Position numbers and translations under genes: made by a program
Assembly: GCA_000442125.1 (NCBI GenBank)
Contig: KE546977.1
Coordinates: 558,001-622,000, forward strand
Direction of reading: 5' to 3'
Length of the DNA: 64,000 nt
From: Opeltia flavorubescens
Lineage: Eukaryota > Ascomycota > Lecanoromycetes > Teloschistales > Teloschistaceae
Notes under the pieces: model-generated
The model's input: only the letters and a program-made list of their open reading frames with translations
Told to the model about the DNA's origin: nothing
Database searches by the model: none
In this document: in pieces, positions 51,850-64,000 of the stretch
Layout of the letters: each line of letters opens with the position of its first letter
Position numbering within the stretch: the stretch's first letter is position 1

Positions 51850-52099
51850 CTAGTATAATTAAAGTATTTAGTTTTTTTTTCTATATTTCTTTAGCGGTTC
51901 TTTATAGCTTTAGTTAAATTTTTTTACTAAATTTCTAGTATTTACTAGGTCTAATTTCGGTTATTATAAGTTGTATTTCTTTAACTAGCCTATCTAGCTA
52001 TTTAAATATTATTCCGCCTTACTTTTAGATCCTTTAATACGTTTATTTAGAATTATTTCTACTTTTTATTCTAGTTCGTTATTTATAAGCTCCGGAAGT

Positions 52100-53110
52100 A
52101 GGTATTAAAAAACCTTTTACTTTTTTTTCTACTAATATTTTTCTAGTAAAAAAATATAGAAGACGTTATAAATACGCGAATTAGGTAATAATAATAATCT
52201 ATACGTTTAAAAACTAATTTGTTCTTTAACATAATATAGTCCGATATAATAATAAACGAGCTTTTTAAATAGCTTCTTTAGCTTTAAATTCTTTAATAAT
52301 AAGAATATTATATCGTCTAGACTAAATTCTATATCTATATAGGAATAATTATAGTATTTCGCCTATAATTCTTATACCTTTTATTATTCCTAGTTTAGCT
52401 TTTTATATAATTCTATTAGTTCCTCTATATATTTTTTTACTGCTGGTATATTAGCTTTATAGATACTGGCTTTACGGGCCTTCCTTTTAGAAATATTATC
52501 CGTAACGTTAAAAACTAGGTTAGAATATACCCTAGTCTATAAGAAAAACGGTATTTTATTTATAGTAGAATAGATACTATTATTATACGTAAATTTTGTA
52601 ATAGGAAAAATCTTTATTTAATTAAATTACTCTTTATTTAAATAAATCCGAATGTAGTATTCTAGTAATTAATTCTAGCGTTTTATTTAGCTATCCGTTT
52701 ACGGATAAAAAATAGTATTTAGCTTCTTTTTTATTTTTAACCGGTAGTAGATTTTGAACTAGAATTAGCTTATAAATAATAAGTTTTTATCGCTAATAAT
52801 ATCCTTCGGTATAATCCCTTTATAAATTATTATTTCGAAGAATAAATCTATAAACTTTATTATATTAATAGTTTTTATATATAGAATATATATAGCTATA
52901 ATTAAATATCGGTCTACTATAACTAATATTGTATAAATTATATCTATATAGTATTTTAATAATAATAATCCCGTTATAAAATTTAAAATATTTTTTTAAT
53001 ATAAATTATTAAAAATAAAAAGAAATTATAGCTTATTATACGGTTTATACTGATATACTTTTATATACTAATAAATATTATATATCTATATATATTCTTT
53101 AATCTTTTTA
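52100..53110 (-). pseudogene. pol: Integrase of gypsy copy B
   Basis: The minus-strand frame reads FITGLLLLKYYIDIIYTILV, then VDRYLIIAIYI, IKFIDLFFEIIIYKGIIPKD, and ISDKNLLF (first two catalytic Asp regions, the second Asp retained). Further on come FTYNNSIYSTINKIPFF and DNISKRKARKASIYKANI, then the GPY/F module KKLVYYYIGLYYVKEQISF and RIYNVFYIFLLEKY (family 'RIHNVFHVSLLEKY', His changed to Tyr). The order and spacing are typical of chromovirus-like gypsy integrases. Confidence 0.8.
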
Positions 53111-53508
53111 TTTAGGTTATATTATTAATATTAATAGTAAAATAGTTTTATTATCCGCTCTGCTCTAAAATATCTAGCTAAAAAGTTATTATAATATTTT
53201 ATTATAAGCTCCGTATAAATAATAGAATTTTTTAAAATATATAAGGACCTATAAAATAATAACTCGCTTTTTACTTTTAAATTCTATAACCCGGCTTTTA
53301 TATATTTAAAATTCTATTTATAAGCGTTTTTAATATTATACTTTTATATAATAATAAAGTAATTATTTTATTTAAACTATAAAATTTTTTTTTTTATATT
53401 TATCGAACTATCGTTATAAATCGTTTTACTAGAAATAATATTTTTTATTATTTAATATAGGACGTGCTATTTATAACCAGCTATTTTAATAGTAGAATTA
53501 TATATATA

Positions 53509-53886
53509 TTGGAAAACGTCCCTTATCGGCTTCCCGACCCGAAATAAGCATAAACCTTATCGGTTGGTATCGAATGACCGCAGTCACAAAACAGGCTTAG
53601 CGCGTTTTCGTGTTTCGACCACCAAAACAGCTGGTTTTTTTGCAGATGAATAACTTCGTCAATTTCATGCACAGTAGCTTGCATAGTAGCTCATTTTAAA
53701 GCGCTTAGTGAGCGCATTCTAATGCTATAAAAATTATGAAAATCAGACGAAAATTGGTGGCGCTACAGCGCGTAGAAGATTTAGTCGTGTCAAGCTGGCT
53801 GGGAACTGGCTGCCAGCCCTACAAGTCAGCCCTACCAGCCTGTCAGCTGCCAGTAGTAAAATCCCATTGGGACGGTGGCCCAGTGC
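53509..53886. mobile_element. Un-RIPed 378-bp DNA transposon remnant (Tc1/pogo-like MITE?)
   Basis: CpA/TpG-rich, GC-balanced segment embedded in RIPed copy B. If bounded by TA on each side (53,507-53,508 and 53,887-53,888) it is 378 bp. The left end TTGGAAAACGTCCC and right complement GCACTGGGCCACCGTCCC share TGG...CGTCCC, an imperfect inverted repeat. The left part repeats CTTATCGG (53,524 and 53,552 areas), and there are two small palindromes: GCGCTTAGTGAGCGC near 53,701 and GCGCTACAGCGC near 53,760. The GGCCACC-type terminus recalls fungal pogo/Fot elements. A 60-codon ATG frame at 53,736-53,918 runs across the right end and is not considered real. Boundaries are tentative because TA is everywhere. 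Confidence 0.6.
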
Positions 53887-54429
53887 TAGTTTATTATACC
53901 TTTTTTATTAAAAAGTAGGTCTTTTTTTAAAGAGCCTTTAATAGAATTCCTATAGAATATTATAAACGCTAATATACTATAAAACTTTTAAATCAGTAGG
54001 TTACTATTAAATTTTTTAAAGGTATTAGCTTTTAATAAAGGTTTTTTAAATCTTTTCTTATACTTTTTATATAAATATACTACCCTTATTTTTTTTACCG
54101 CTACTAGTATAGATAATATATTATCGATTAAAAATAGCTTTTATTATAATATAAATATTATCGTTAAAATTTTAGGGTTAATTTTTTAATAATTCGGCCT
54201 TTTTAATAAAAGATCTATTAAATTCGATTTTTTAGCTTAATAAAAGATCTTAAAATCTATAATTACTAGTTTAATAATCTAATACCGTTATTTATTATTA
54301 AACTATCTAATATATATAAATCCTTTTAAGTTATTATAATCTAATTATACTTTAATAATATATTAAACTCTTTTAAAATAGTATCGCTATTATTTATAAA
54401 TCCTAATAATAATAAATAGCTTTTAATTA

Positions 54430-54610
54430 TAAGTTTTATAATTCTATTCGACTATTATTATTCTTTTCGACTAGAAAACTATTAGATAATAGATATTATT
54501 ATTATCTATTAAGTTATAATACTAGAAATACTAAAATTTAAAGTATCTATTTTAATCCGAATTTTATATATTAAATCGAAATACTTTAATAATAGTACTA
54601 AAATAAAAGT
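54430..54610 (-). pseudogene. pol: RNase H domain of gypsy copy B
   Basis: The minus strand reads LKYFDLIYKIRIKIDTLNFS then ISSIITQ and QQFSSRK, matching the family pattern 'LRHFDP...IETDASDFAISGIITQ...AFFSRK'. TAA/TAG stand for Gln. It lies just upstream (in element sense) of the 378-bp insertion. Confidence 0.72.
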
Positions 54611-54889
54611 TTTTTTTAATTTTTTAAAGGCTTCTTAAACGATATTATTTTATTTTAATAATTTTAATTTTTTATTATTCTTTATACCGATTAATAAATT
54701 AATTATAAATATTAAAATTTTTAAATAATATTTAATAAATTATTAATAAAAATTTATTAAGCTTAAAAATATTTAAATATTTTTATATAATTTCGGAATA
54801 AACTAATTTTAAATTATATTTATTCTTTTAAAATTTATTTCTACTTTTTTAAATAATATAATATATTTTAAAAACTCTAATTATTCTAA

Positions 54890-55350
54890 ATTAAATACGT
54901 ATTTTTTTAGATTTAAAAACAATTAATATTTATAGAGCCGGCGTAAAATTATATAAATATTTTTCTAGTATTTCTTTTTAGAATCTAAATATATTAGAAT
55001 ATTATCTAGATATATTATATAAACAATATTAACTATTTCTACTAACGCTTTATTAATATATATTTAAAAGATTATAGGGGTATTCGCTAGGCTAAAAGAT
55101 ATAATAAAGTATTTAAAATATTTATATTTAATATAAAATACTATTTTTTATTTATCTTTTTATTTAATTCTAATCTAGTAATAAATATTATAAAAATCTA
55201 TTTTTATAAATCTCTTTATATTATATAAATAATCTAAAGTTTTAATAACTAAAGGGAGCGGATATTAATTTTTTATTATTACCGTATTTAAACTATAATA
55301 ATTTATATATAGGCGTAACTTACTATTCTTCTTTAATATAAATAGAATAG
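54890..55350 (-). pseudogene. pol: Reverse transcriptase domain of gypsy copy B
   Basis: The minus strand reads PILFILKKNSKLRLYINYYS, LNTVIIKN.YPLPL, IKTLDYLYNIKRFIKIDFYN, SLANTPIIF, YINKALVEIVNIVYIIYLDN and ILIYLDSKKK. The catalytic box (55,001-55,012) is YLDN: first Asp kept, second changed to Asn. VDYR is IN YY. All changes fit CpA-to-TpA or TpG-to-TpA conversion. Confidence 0.83.
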
Positions 55351-56189
55351 GAGCTTTTATAGGCGAGATTAAATATTAAATTTAGCTTTTTTTAAAGGCT
55401 TTTTTAAAATATTAGTATAATTCCTTTAACTTATTATTTAATAAATTATATATTAATTTGTATAATAGCTTTTTGTTTTTTATTAAAATAATAGTATAAT
55501 TATTAGATATTAATTAAAGTAACTTATTCGATTTTACTATAAAAAATATAGGTTTAAAGTTTTTAATCTAATATAAAATTTTTATACCGCTAATATTAAT
55601 TAGATCTTTTACTATTAATACTATTAAAGTATATATAATAAAGTATATTTTAAAGGATTATTTAAAGATTTATAGATAGTTTATTTATATTTAATTAATT
55701 TTAATAGGAGAACATTATTTTATAGCCTATATATTAATAAATAAACTAGTTTTATTAATTTTTAAAGTATTTAAAATTATATTATATTCGTTTAAATTAA
55801 TAGTAGAGAAAAAGGTAATAGAAGTTATTCGTTTTATATCTTAATTATTAATATAGGTCTATTTAAAATTATAGGTCCTATAGTAGTAATACTATTAATT
55901 TCGGAGCTAGTTTAATATAGGATAACTAGTATCTACTAAAGTAAGGCTCTATTCTATTACTTTAGCTTATAAGATATAATTAATATTTAACCCCGTATTT
56001 AATAGTATAATAGCTATTTTAATTTAATCGTTTATATAAAATTAAAGTATTATTTTAATTTCTTTTATTATTTTAATTAAATAATATTTAAACGCTAAAG
56101 TTTTATTTAAATTTAATTACTTTTTAAAACTATATTAGAATTTTTATTAATATTAAATTTAGTACTTTTAATAGATATTTTTTTTACTA

Positions 56190-56260
56190 ATTCTTTTATA
56201 TAAGGATAATTAGTAGAATAATAACCCTTTTTATAATAATTATAATTTTTTATTTAGCTT
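56190..56260 (-). pseudogene. gag: Gag zinc-knuckle remnant of gypsy copy B
   Basis: The minus strand reads NYNYYKKGYYSTNYPYIKEL, which matches the pattern of a CCHC nucleocapsid knuckle ('C..C.KKGHYSTDCP') with the His and the visible Cys positions now Tyr. TGT/TGC to TAT/TAC and CAT/CAC to TAT/TAC are the expected RIP products. The first Cys is not resolved. Confidence 0.55.
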
Positions 56261-57810
56261 AAATTATTTAAGCTAATATTTTTACTAATTTTTAATTTTA
56301 TAAAGGGCCTATTATAGGATTTATAATTATTATATTTTTATTGATCCCCTGTATAACAACTATAAGGTTTTTTAAAATTTAATTACCCTAACTACTTTAA
56401 TTTAAAGAAAAAGGCTTTTTATAAAAGGAACTTATACTAATACCTTTTATAATACCTTCTATATAAATTATTAAAGCTATCTATCTATCTTTTATTTTAT
56501 TTTTAAATATATATATAAACTATTATATTAGCGTTTAAGTATCGCGTTTAAATTTTATAATAAAATTTATTATAAATTATTCTTTTAATAATAATAACTA
56601 ACTTTTAAATATTTTTATCTAGTTATAAAACTTTTACAGTATTATTTATCCTATTTTAATATTTAATACTTTAATAAAGAGTTTAAAAATCGGTTTTTTT
56701 TATTTAATAAAAGATTAAGTAGCTATTTATAAAAATTAGGCTAGTCTATATTAATTCTATCTGTTTTTATATACTAAATCTATTATATTAAAGGGTTACT
56801 TTTTTATAATAATATAGTAAACCGGATCTTTATTTTATTTATTAAAAACGAATTTTATAATATTTTAAATATTATATCTACTCGTGATATCTATATTTAA
56901 TAATTAATAAAGCTATCTTTTAACGGATAGTTTAATAAAAGGGCTAGCTTAATATTTTTTAATCTTATAATAATAAAAGGTTTAATATTAATAAATGGAA
57001 TAATAAAAATAAATATATTAAAAGATATATAAAGCTTTTAAAATATTATTTAAATTTATTAATTAGCTATTTTAGCTTTTTTAAAGCGATAAGTATATTT
57101 AGTAGTTTTTTTTATTTTATATTTTAAATTTTTAATTTCCCGTTCCGTTTATATATTTAAGGAAGTATTTAAAAAATCGCTATTATTATAACTACTATTA
57201 AAACTAGGTAGTAAAAGGGATAAAGTTATATAATATATTAGCTTTTTACTGTTATAATAATAAGTATTAGAACCTAGTATCGGTTTTATTAAAGGAATAC
57301 GACTATTCCGTTATAATCCCGCGATTTTAATTATATAATTTTATAACACGCTTGTTTTAAAGAATTATTAGACTAGTTATATTAAAAGATTAATCTATTA
57401 GATCTATATATATAATTTTTAATTAAATATTCGGATTCTAAAAATCGGTAATTATATTATTACTATTATTCCTATTTCTGTTATAACCGCGAGTTTTTTT
57501 AATAGATATCTTTAATAGTAATTTAGGTCTTTAAATATAAAAAAAAAAGAGTTAGAACTATAATATACTAGGTATAATTAAACTAATTTAAAAACGTAAA
57601 CTACTATAAAAAAACAATTTATAATATATATATTTAAATATATTAAAGAACTAACTTTTATTTTTTAATAAAAAATAAAAAGAATCGCTATATATGTAAA
57701 AATATATTTATTTTATACTAGGTAGTAATTATTTAAATAACCTCGTTTAGACTTTTTAAAGGGCCTGCTATACTAGTAACTTAATATATTGTCTCTATTA
57801 TATAATTTCT

Positions 57811-57862
57811 ATCTGGGGTCTAAATACTAACTGCTTTTATAATTTAATGGTAACAATCCTAG
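57811..57862. other. Short un-RIPed patch at the 5' side of gypsy copy B
   Basis: Contains ATCTGGGGTC, CTAACTGC, AATGGTAACAATCC. CpA/TpG are retained over about 50 bp. Its place just outside the Gag end of copy B suggests leader or primer-binding territory, but no tRNA-complementary primer site of the right orientation was confirmed. Confidence 0.35.
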
Positions 57863-57869
57863 TAAATAA

Positions 57870-60206
57870 AAATTCTAGAAAAAAACTTTTTTATTTTTTC
57901 CGCCGAGGATAAAGACTATATTTTTTTTAAATTTTATTAACTTTTATATTTTGTATAATTTCTTAAATTTAAAATTAAATTTCTACTATATATTTAATAT
58001 AAATTTAAATAGTAGTTTATTTAAATAATCGATTTATAAAAAATTAATATCGCTATAATAAATATTTAATAGGATATAATAAATAGCGTTCTAGATAATA
58101 TAAAGAATTATTTAGTTTTAGTTTATATATCTAGCTAGCTAGATACCGCTTGAACTAATATCTTTAAATAATTTAATCGCTGATTTAGATAAAAGTTAAA
58201 GTAATTTAATAAAGCGTTCTAGCGTTAATATTATAGGTTTTTATATAAAGGGCTCTATTATTAAAATAAGGCTTATATATTAATATAATATAATATATAA
58301 AATATCAAATAAATAAAATTCCGGTTAAATACGCTGGCGATAATATATATATATATTCTATTTTAGTAAAATTATCTATAAATAATTTAAATTAAAGAGA
58401 AAATAAAAGTATAATATATTATTTTAAAATAAAAATAAAAGAATATATTATAATAAAAAATTGTTAATATAAATTTATAAATATTAATTAAATTTTATAT
58501 AAACGTTTTTATTTTTATTTTAATTTACTATATTTAATTAATTAATTTTATACAATATAATATATTAATAGAATATTGTATTCTCTTTTATAATTATTAA
58601 TTTCTTTATTATTTTTTTCTAAAAGATCTTTTCTATATTATTTATCGAATATTAAGCCGTATTTTTTCTACTGGATAAAATATTTAATAATTAGTTTTCT
58701 TTTACTATATTTATATTACTATTTTTTAATAAACTTTTTAATTTTATAATTATATTACTTATTATTAAATTCTTTTATTAATAGTAGATAATCGGGTACT
58801 AGTCGTTTAAACGGTTTGAAAATATTTAATATAAATTTAAATTATATAATTAATATTATATAGTATATTTTTTAATTTTATAAAAAGTTAAATTTATATA
58901 TAAAGTTTTTAATTTTTCTAAATACTATTTATAGTTTATAGCGCTAATTGAAAAGCTTTTTATTTAATATATATAAAATAATAAATTTTTTATAAAGTTT
59001 TAAATAAACTTTTAATTTACTATTAAAAGTAATAAAATAATATTTTTTATTATAAAATCGCTTAATTATAATATTTAATTAGTTTATAATTTATTCCGTC
59101 TTTTTTATAATAATTTTATATTTAATAAAAAAATCGTTATTAGTTTTATTTAATTTAGCTAGATCTAGTATTATAAATATATTTTTTAGTTTAAAACTAT
59201 AGATAATTTTATTAAATAATTTATCTATTATAGTATTTAGTAAATTCTTTAGTACGGTATGGAATTATAATAATTTCTAGATCTAATCGGCTGTAAAATC
59301 TTTAAATAATATATAGTATAACGCTATTTTAATAGTTTAATTTATATATACGGACTAACCGTTTTTTTAAGGGTAGTAGGCCGTATTTATAAAAAATTTA
59401 ATATCTAGAATAGCGAATATCTTTTTCTAGAATATAGAGAAAAATTTATAGTTTTAATCGGAAATAAATATTATTAGGATATTTTAGTTTACTAGTCTAT
59501 CTAATAGAATATAAACTTATTCTTTAACGAAATAGGTAGATTTTTTTAATAGTAGTATAATTTTCTTAGAAAATTTATAAATAATAGATATAATATTATT
59601 AAGTTTATTATATAATAATAGGGTTAAAACAAAATTAACTATAATTATATAAAATAGGATAAAAAGTTTAATAATAGGGCTTTAAGAGCTAAAATTCTTA
59701 TATTTTACTATTCAATTCTTTTAATATTTATAGTAGTAGGTTATATATAACTTTAGCCTATTTATAAAATATTATATATATATATTATCTATTATTAAAG
59801 TATAGAATTATATAAAGTTTAAATAAATCTAATTATTATAAATAAATTTAAAACTTATTACTTTAAATTTTTTTAATAAATAAAAACGTTTTTTACTTTA
59901 ATAGTTAATATTATAGATTAATTTTTTATTAAAGCAGAATTTAATATTATTAAATAAGCTATCTTTTATATCTAGAATTTCTAGTATTTTTTTCTATTTT
60001 TTATTCTTTAAATATTCTTCTTTAAATTTTTATTTAAAATTAAAAGTTATTTTAATAATATAATTAAAATACACGAATATTTTTTTTAAATATTTTTATT
60101 TAAAATTTTACTATAATTTATAATAGAGGCTATAATAAGTTTAAATATTATATTTATAATATTATTTTAATTTTTTAAATAATATCGAATATTTAGGTTA
60201 AATTAT
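57870..60206. other. RIP-degraded DNA, nothing recognised
   Basis: TpA-rich spacer between copy B and the LTR of copy C. No motif, repeat or RNA gene supported. Confidence 0.5.
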
Positions 60207-60419
60207 TATAAGGTCGATAGATAAGCAACCTGCGAACTTCGGGTCAACGGAGCTGCGTAGTAGAATATAGAAGACGTTTATCTAGATAATAATAGAACTA
60301 ATTACTAAAGAATTAGTAGCCTAGAGTCTATAGGGTTTTTACTAAATATAGACGCTACCTGTATTAAATATAGCCTTACCTTCTATAGATTTTATACCCG
60401 CTAGACCTCCGGCCTTATA
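60207..60419 (-). repeat. 3' LTR of gypsy copy C (213 bp)
   Basis: Begins TATAAGGTCG and ends CCGGCCTTATA on the plus strand, i.e. TGTAAGG...CCTTACA ends after undoing RIP. Same length as the copy A LTR. Keeps CpA/TpG across about 60,221-60,257, the same patch as in copy A. Confidence 0.88.
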
Positions 60420-63400
60420 ATTATATTTTTTTAAACTAGACTTAATCCTTTAAATTCTATTAATAAATAATAAATTTATATAATATACTTCTACTTTTTA
60501 TTAACCGGTATATAACTATATTAGAATTTATAAAAGTTAACCTTATAAATTATAGATAAACGGATTTTATATATAATTATAAAATCTAAATATTTTATAG
60601 TTTAATTAAAAGTATAACCGTTTTTTTAATTTATTTAATTAATTTAAATAAATTAAATTAATTATTTTAACTTTATTTAAATATTTATAAACTATAAACT
60701 TTTTATTTATAATATCTATTTAATATTATTTTATAAAATTTAAAAAATTAAACTTATAAATAAATATATTAAAATTTTATTTTTTTATTTATTATAAAAT
60801 AATTTAAAATAATATAAAACTTTTTTAAAATTCTTTTAAAAGATAGAATCTATAAATCTCGATTTTTAACTTTATTAAATTATTTTTAAATATTAAATTT
60901 ATAAATAAATAGTATTTTTATTATATAATTTCCCTTTTTAAAATATTATTTTATTTACTATATAATAATAAAAAATTTTAAGCTTATTTTAATAATATTA
61001 AACTATTTTTTACTATATAAAATTATTTAAAACTCGATTTTTAGTTTTAATTTACTTTTAAAAAATATATAATAGTAAATATAAAATAGACTAGAATTTT
61101 TTTTAAAATTATATTTTTTAATAAACTATAAATATAATAAAAAAATAAATAATTATCCTTTTATTTAACTATTATTTACCGAGCCTTTTTTTACTTTTAT
61201 AATATTTTTCTAGCGAATATTTATTAAAATATTTAGATAATTATATCCTTTTTTAGATTTTTATTTTTTATTAAGCTACGAATTTTTTATAGTTTTTCTT
61301 TTTATTTTAAATTTAAAGTTATAGTCTATTATATAAATATAATTTTTAGTTATTATAATAATTTACTTATTAAATTATAGCGCTAAAATTATAAATTTTT
61401 TTTATTTTTTTAAAATTTTTATTTAATTTTATAAATTCTAGTTAATCTAATAAATAAATAAATTTAAATTTAATTTTTTTTAACTCTTTATATAACCTTT
61501 ACTATAGCTCCTTTATTTAAAAAAAATTATAAAAAAAAGCTATAATTTAAAAGTATATAAAAAATAGATTTTTTAAATATTTAAATTATAATACCGTGAT
61601 TTATAATTTTAATAATATTTTTAAATAATTATTTAAATTTTTAAATTTTTTTAGTTAAATATTAATATAATTTTTTTTTTTTAATAAAAATTTAATTTAA
61701 TATATATGATATATTAAATATTTTATAATAAACTTTATATATATTTATTATAGATTTATAGAAAAGATTATTAAATATAATTACTATTTTTTTATTAACT
61801 ATTAATATAAATAAGATATCTATTTTTTAAAAGAATAATATATATTTAATAATTTTTATTAATATTTTTATTTAAAAATAAACTTTAGGGTTATTTTCGC
61901 TTTTTAATAGCGATATTTTTAGGAATTTAAAATAAAGTTTTTTATAAAATATAAACCTATTAATATTACTACTTTAATAATAATAAATATAGTAAAACCC
62001 TTTACTTTTATAATAAAAAAAATTTTTATTTTATTATAAAATATATTAAATAATATTTAGTAAATTATTAAAAAAATATATATTAATAATTATTCCTTTA
62101 ACTATTTATTTAAAATTTTTATTAATAATTTACTATTAAATATAATAATTAATAATTTTATTTAAAATTATATATATATTATAAACTAGTTTATAAAAAT
62201 AATAATTATTTAAACTAGTATAATAATATAAATTTTTAACTTATATATAAATTTTTAATAATAATTTTTTAAGTAATTAATAGGTTTTATATAGTTTACC
62301 CCTTTTTTTTTTATTTTTAAATATACTTTTAATTTTAGTTTTTATTTTTTTTAATATACCTATTTTTAGTTTTATCTATTTAAAATCTTTAATAAATTTT
62401 TTTATATTATCTAGATTATTAATTGATTTTTAAAAACTTTTAAAAGGTATAGTATTAATTTAATAAATTAAATATTAAAGTTTATTTTTAATTATATATT
62501 TATTAAATATTTATTTTATTTTTTACTCTTTTTTACTTTTTATTAAAATAGATTAAAATTTAAAATTTTTATTATAAGAGTATTATAGTTTAAAAAAACT
62601 AATATAAAATATAAAATAAATCCTCTTTAATTATTTAAATAATTTAAAAAAATAAATTTATTTATTAACTTTTTTTAAAACTTTAAAAAGCTTTAATTAT
62701 TTATAATCTAGCTTTTTTTTAAATTTTAAAGTACGAATATTAATATTTTATAATAATATTTTATTATTTATTTAAAATTTTATAATTTTATAATAAATAT
62801 TATAATATTTTATTTATTATTTAAAAACTTTTTTATAAAGTTTAATTAAATATTTTTTTAAATTTTTTAATTAATTTACTTTTTTAAATATTAAAAGCGC
62901 CTCTTTTTTAAAAGCCCTATTTTTAAATTTAATTCCTAAAATAGTAATATATTTTTTAAATAATTTATTTAACGGTTTATTAATATATATATATATATTA
63001 TTATTATAAATAAACTTTATTAAAAATAATAATTTTAATTAATTATCTTATTTATAATTATAATAATTTTATAAATAATATTTTAAAATTTTATTCTAAT
63101 ACTTTATTTAACCGTTAAGTTAAAAATAAAATATAATATTAAATTTTTTTTTAATATCTAAATAATAATAAAAAATATTTTAAAATTTATTTATAAAAAG
63201 TAATTTTTTATTATTAATAATTTTCTATATAACTTTATAATATTTAATTAATTCGCGCTATAATAGCTTTATAAATCTTTTTATATTAATATTTTTAATA
63301 GTAGAAATATAAATTATATATTTAATTAACTTATTTACTAATATAAAAGTTAAATTATAGGTCTTTTTTATATAAAAATTAATTATAAATAATAGGTTAG

Positions 63401-64000
63401 TAATAAAATCTATTATTATTATATAAAACGGCTTTATATCTTTTAATAAAATTAATTTTAATTAATTATAAAATTTATAATAATAAATTTATACTTTTTA
63501 ATAATTAAAATATATTTTATAATAATTTTCTATTTTTTTAATTATATTTAATTAATAATATTTTTTATAAATTAAATCCTTTATTTTTTTTTATAAAATA
63601 ACCCACTTTAAAATTATTATAATTTATATAAAAAATTTCTTTTTTAATTATTAGATTATTAGATATATAAATTATTAGATTTTTTTAAAATAATTTATCC
63701 TTTTTAACCCTTTATTTTAAAAATTCTTTTTAATTAATAGTAAACTTTTAATATTATTTTTTCTTTATAATAAAAATATCCTTTTATTAAAATTTATAAA
63801 AAGTTATTTTATTATAAATAATTATATATTTAAAAAGGATTTTTTTAATTTAATAACCTATTAAATTAAAAATTAGAAGTTTATAAAGTTTAAAAATCTA
63901 TAAATTTTTTTAAATTTTTTTTTATTTTTATAAGTTATAAAAATATTTATAATAATTATACTATTTAATTATACCGTTAAAATTATTATAAATTTAATTA
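60207..64000 (-). mobile_element. pol: Ty3/gypsy retrotransposon, copy C (inverted relative to A, partial)
   Basis: Reverse-complement match to the last 3.8 kb of copy A: the 213-bp LTR, the 2.1-kb 3' region and the integrase. Copy A's integrase motif at 39,281 lies 2,929 bp before its LTR; the same distance from this LTR lands at about 63,348, where the complement of the LVDKLTKY codons is found (63,312-63,346), so few indels separate the copies. The element continues past the right edge of the window. It is more heavily TpA-converted than copy A. Confidence 0.85.

Larger units (their letters stand above)
51850..57700 (-). mobile_element. Ty3/gypsy LTR retrotransposon, copy B (RIPed)
   Basis: Minus-strand gypsy element of a family different from copies A/C. 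In minus-strand order it shows a Gag zinc-knuckle remnant (about 56.2 kb), RT (55.35-54.9 kb), RNase H (54.6-54.4 kb), integrase core (53.1-52.6 kb) and an integrase C-terminal GPY/F module (52.3-52.1 kb). Full of TAA/TAG at former Gln/Trp codons. Its pol is split by the un-RIPed insertion at 53,509-53,886. LTRs were not identified, so the ends are approximate. Confidence 0.78.

Noticed and set aside
53736-53918. 60-codon ATG open frame
   Set aside because: It lies mostly in the un-RIPed 378-bp insertion and crosses its right boundary into RIPed DNA, has no recognisable domain, and is explained by the insert simply having normal composition.

Overview
The window looks like a gene-poor, AT-rich heterochromatic block from a filamentous ascomycete (Pezizomycotina) that has undergone repeat-induced point mutation (RIP). 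Almost everywhere CpA and TpG are nearly missing and TpA is in great excess, while CpG stays common. That is the mark of C-to-T change at CpA on both strands, not of CpG methylation decay. No intact gene is visible. Because RIP also removes TGA, most frames are interrupted only by TAA and TAG, so frame openness alone is weak evidence; the relics below are called on ordered protein motifs. The species cannot be named from this sequence.

Layout. 0.06-2.1 kb: minus-strand relic of a retroelement Gag, richer in GC than what follows. 2.36-2.43 kb: small GC-rich patch that escaped RIP. 2.4-10.7 kb: RIPed DNA with nothing recognisable. 10.7-12.6 kb: plus-strand relic frame with a duplicated 28-codon unit and a basic tail. 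15.1-15.4, 20.1-20.2 and 24.2-24.7 kb: tandem repeats. 16.6-20.0 kb: relic of a large superfamily 1 helicase gene. 31.7-34.6 kb: relic resembling Plavaka/KDZ-type transposases. About 35.9-42.4 kb: plus-strand Ty3/gypsy element (copy A) ending in a 213-bp LTR. 51.9-57.7 kb: minus-strand gypsy element of another family (copy B). 60.2-64.0 kb: second copy (C) of the copy A family, inverted, starting with the matching 213-bp LTR and running off the window.

Two segments keep normal CpA and TpG and so were probably inserted after RIP or escaped it: 50,711-51,403 (693 bp, terminal inverted repeats, 11-bp flanking duplication, a tRNA-like stretch) and about 53,509-53,886 (378 bp, inside copy B between its RNase H and integrase regions). 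The history read from this is: retroelements and at least one helicase-like gene accumulated, RIP destroyed them, and short non-autonomous DNA elements landed later.

Nothing here works together as a live pathway. I see no CRISPR array, no rRNA, no confident tRNA and no functional operon or gene cluster.
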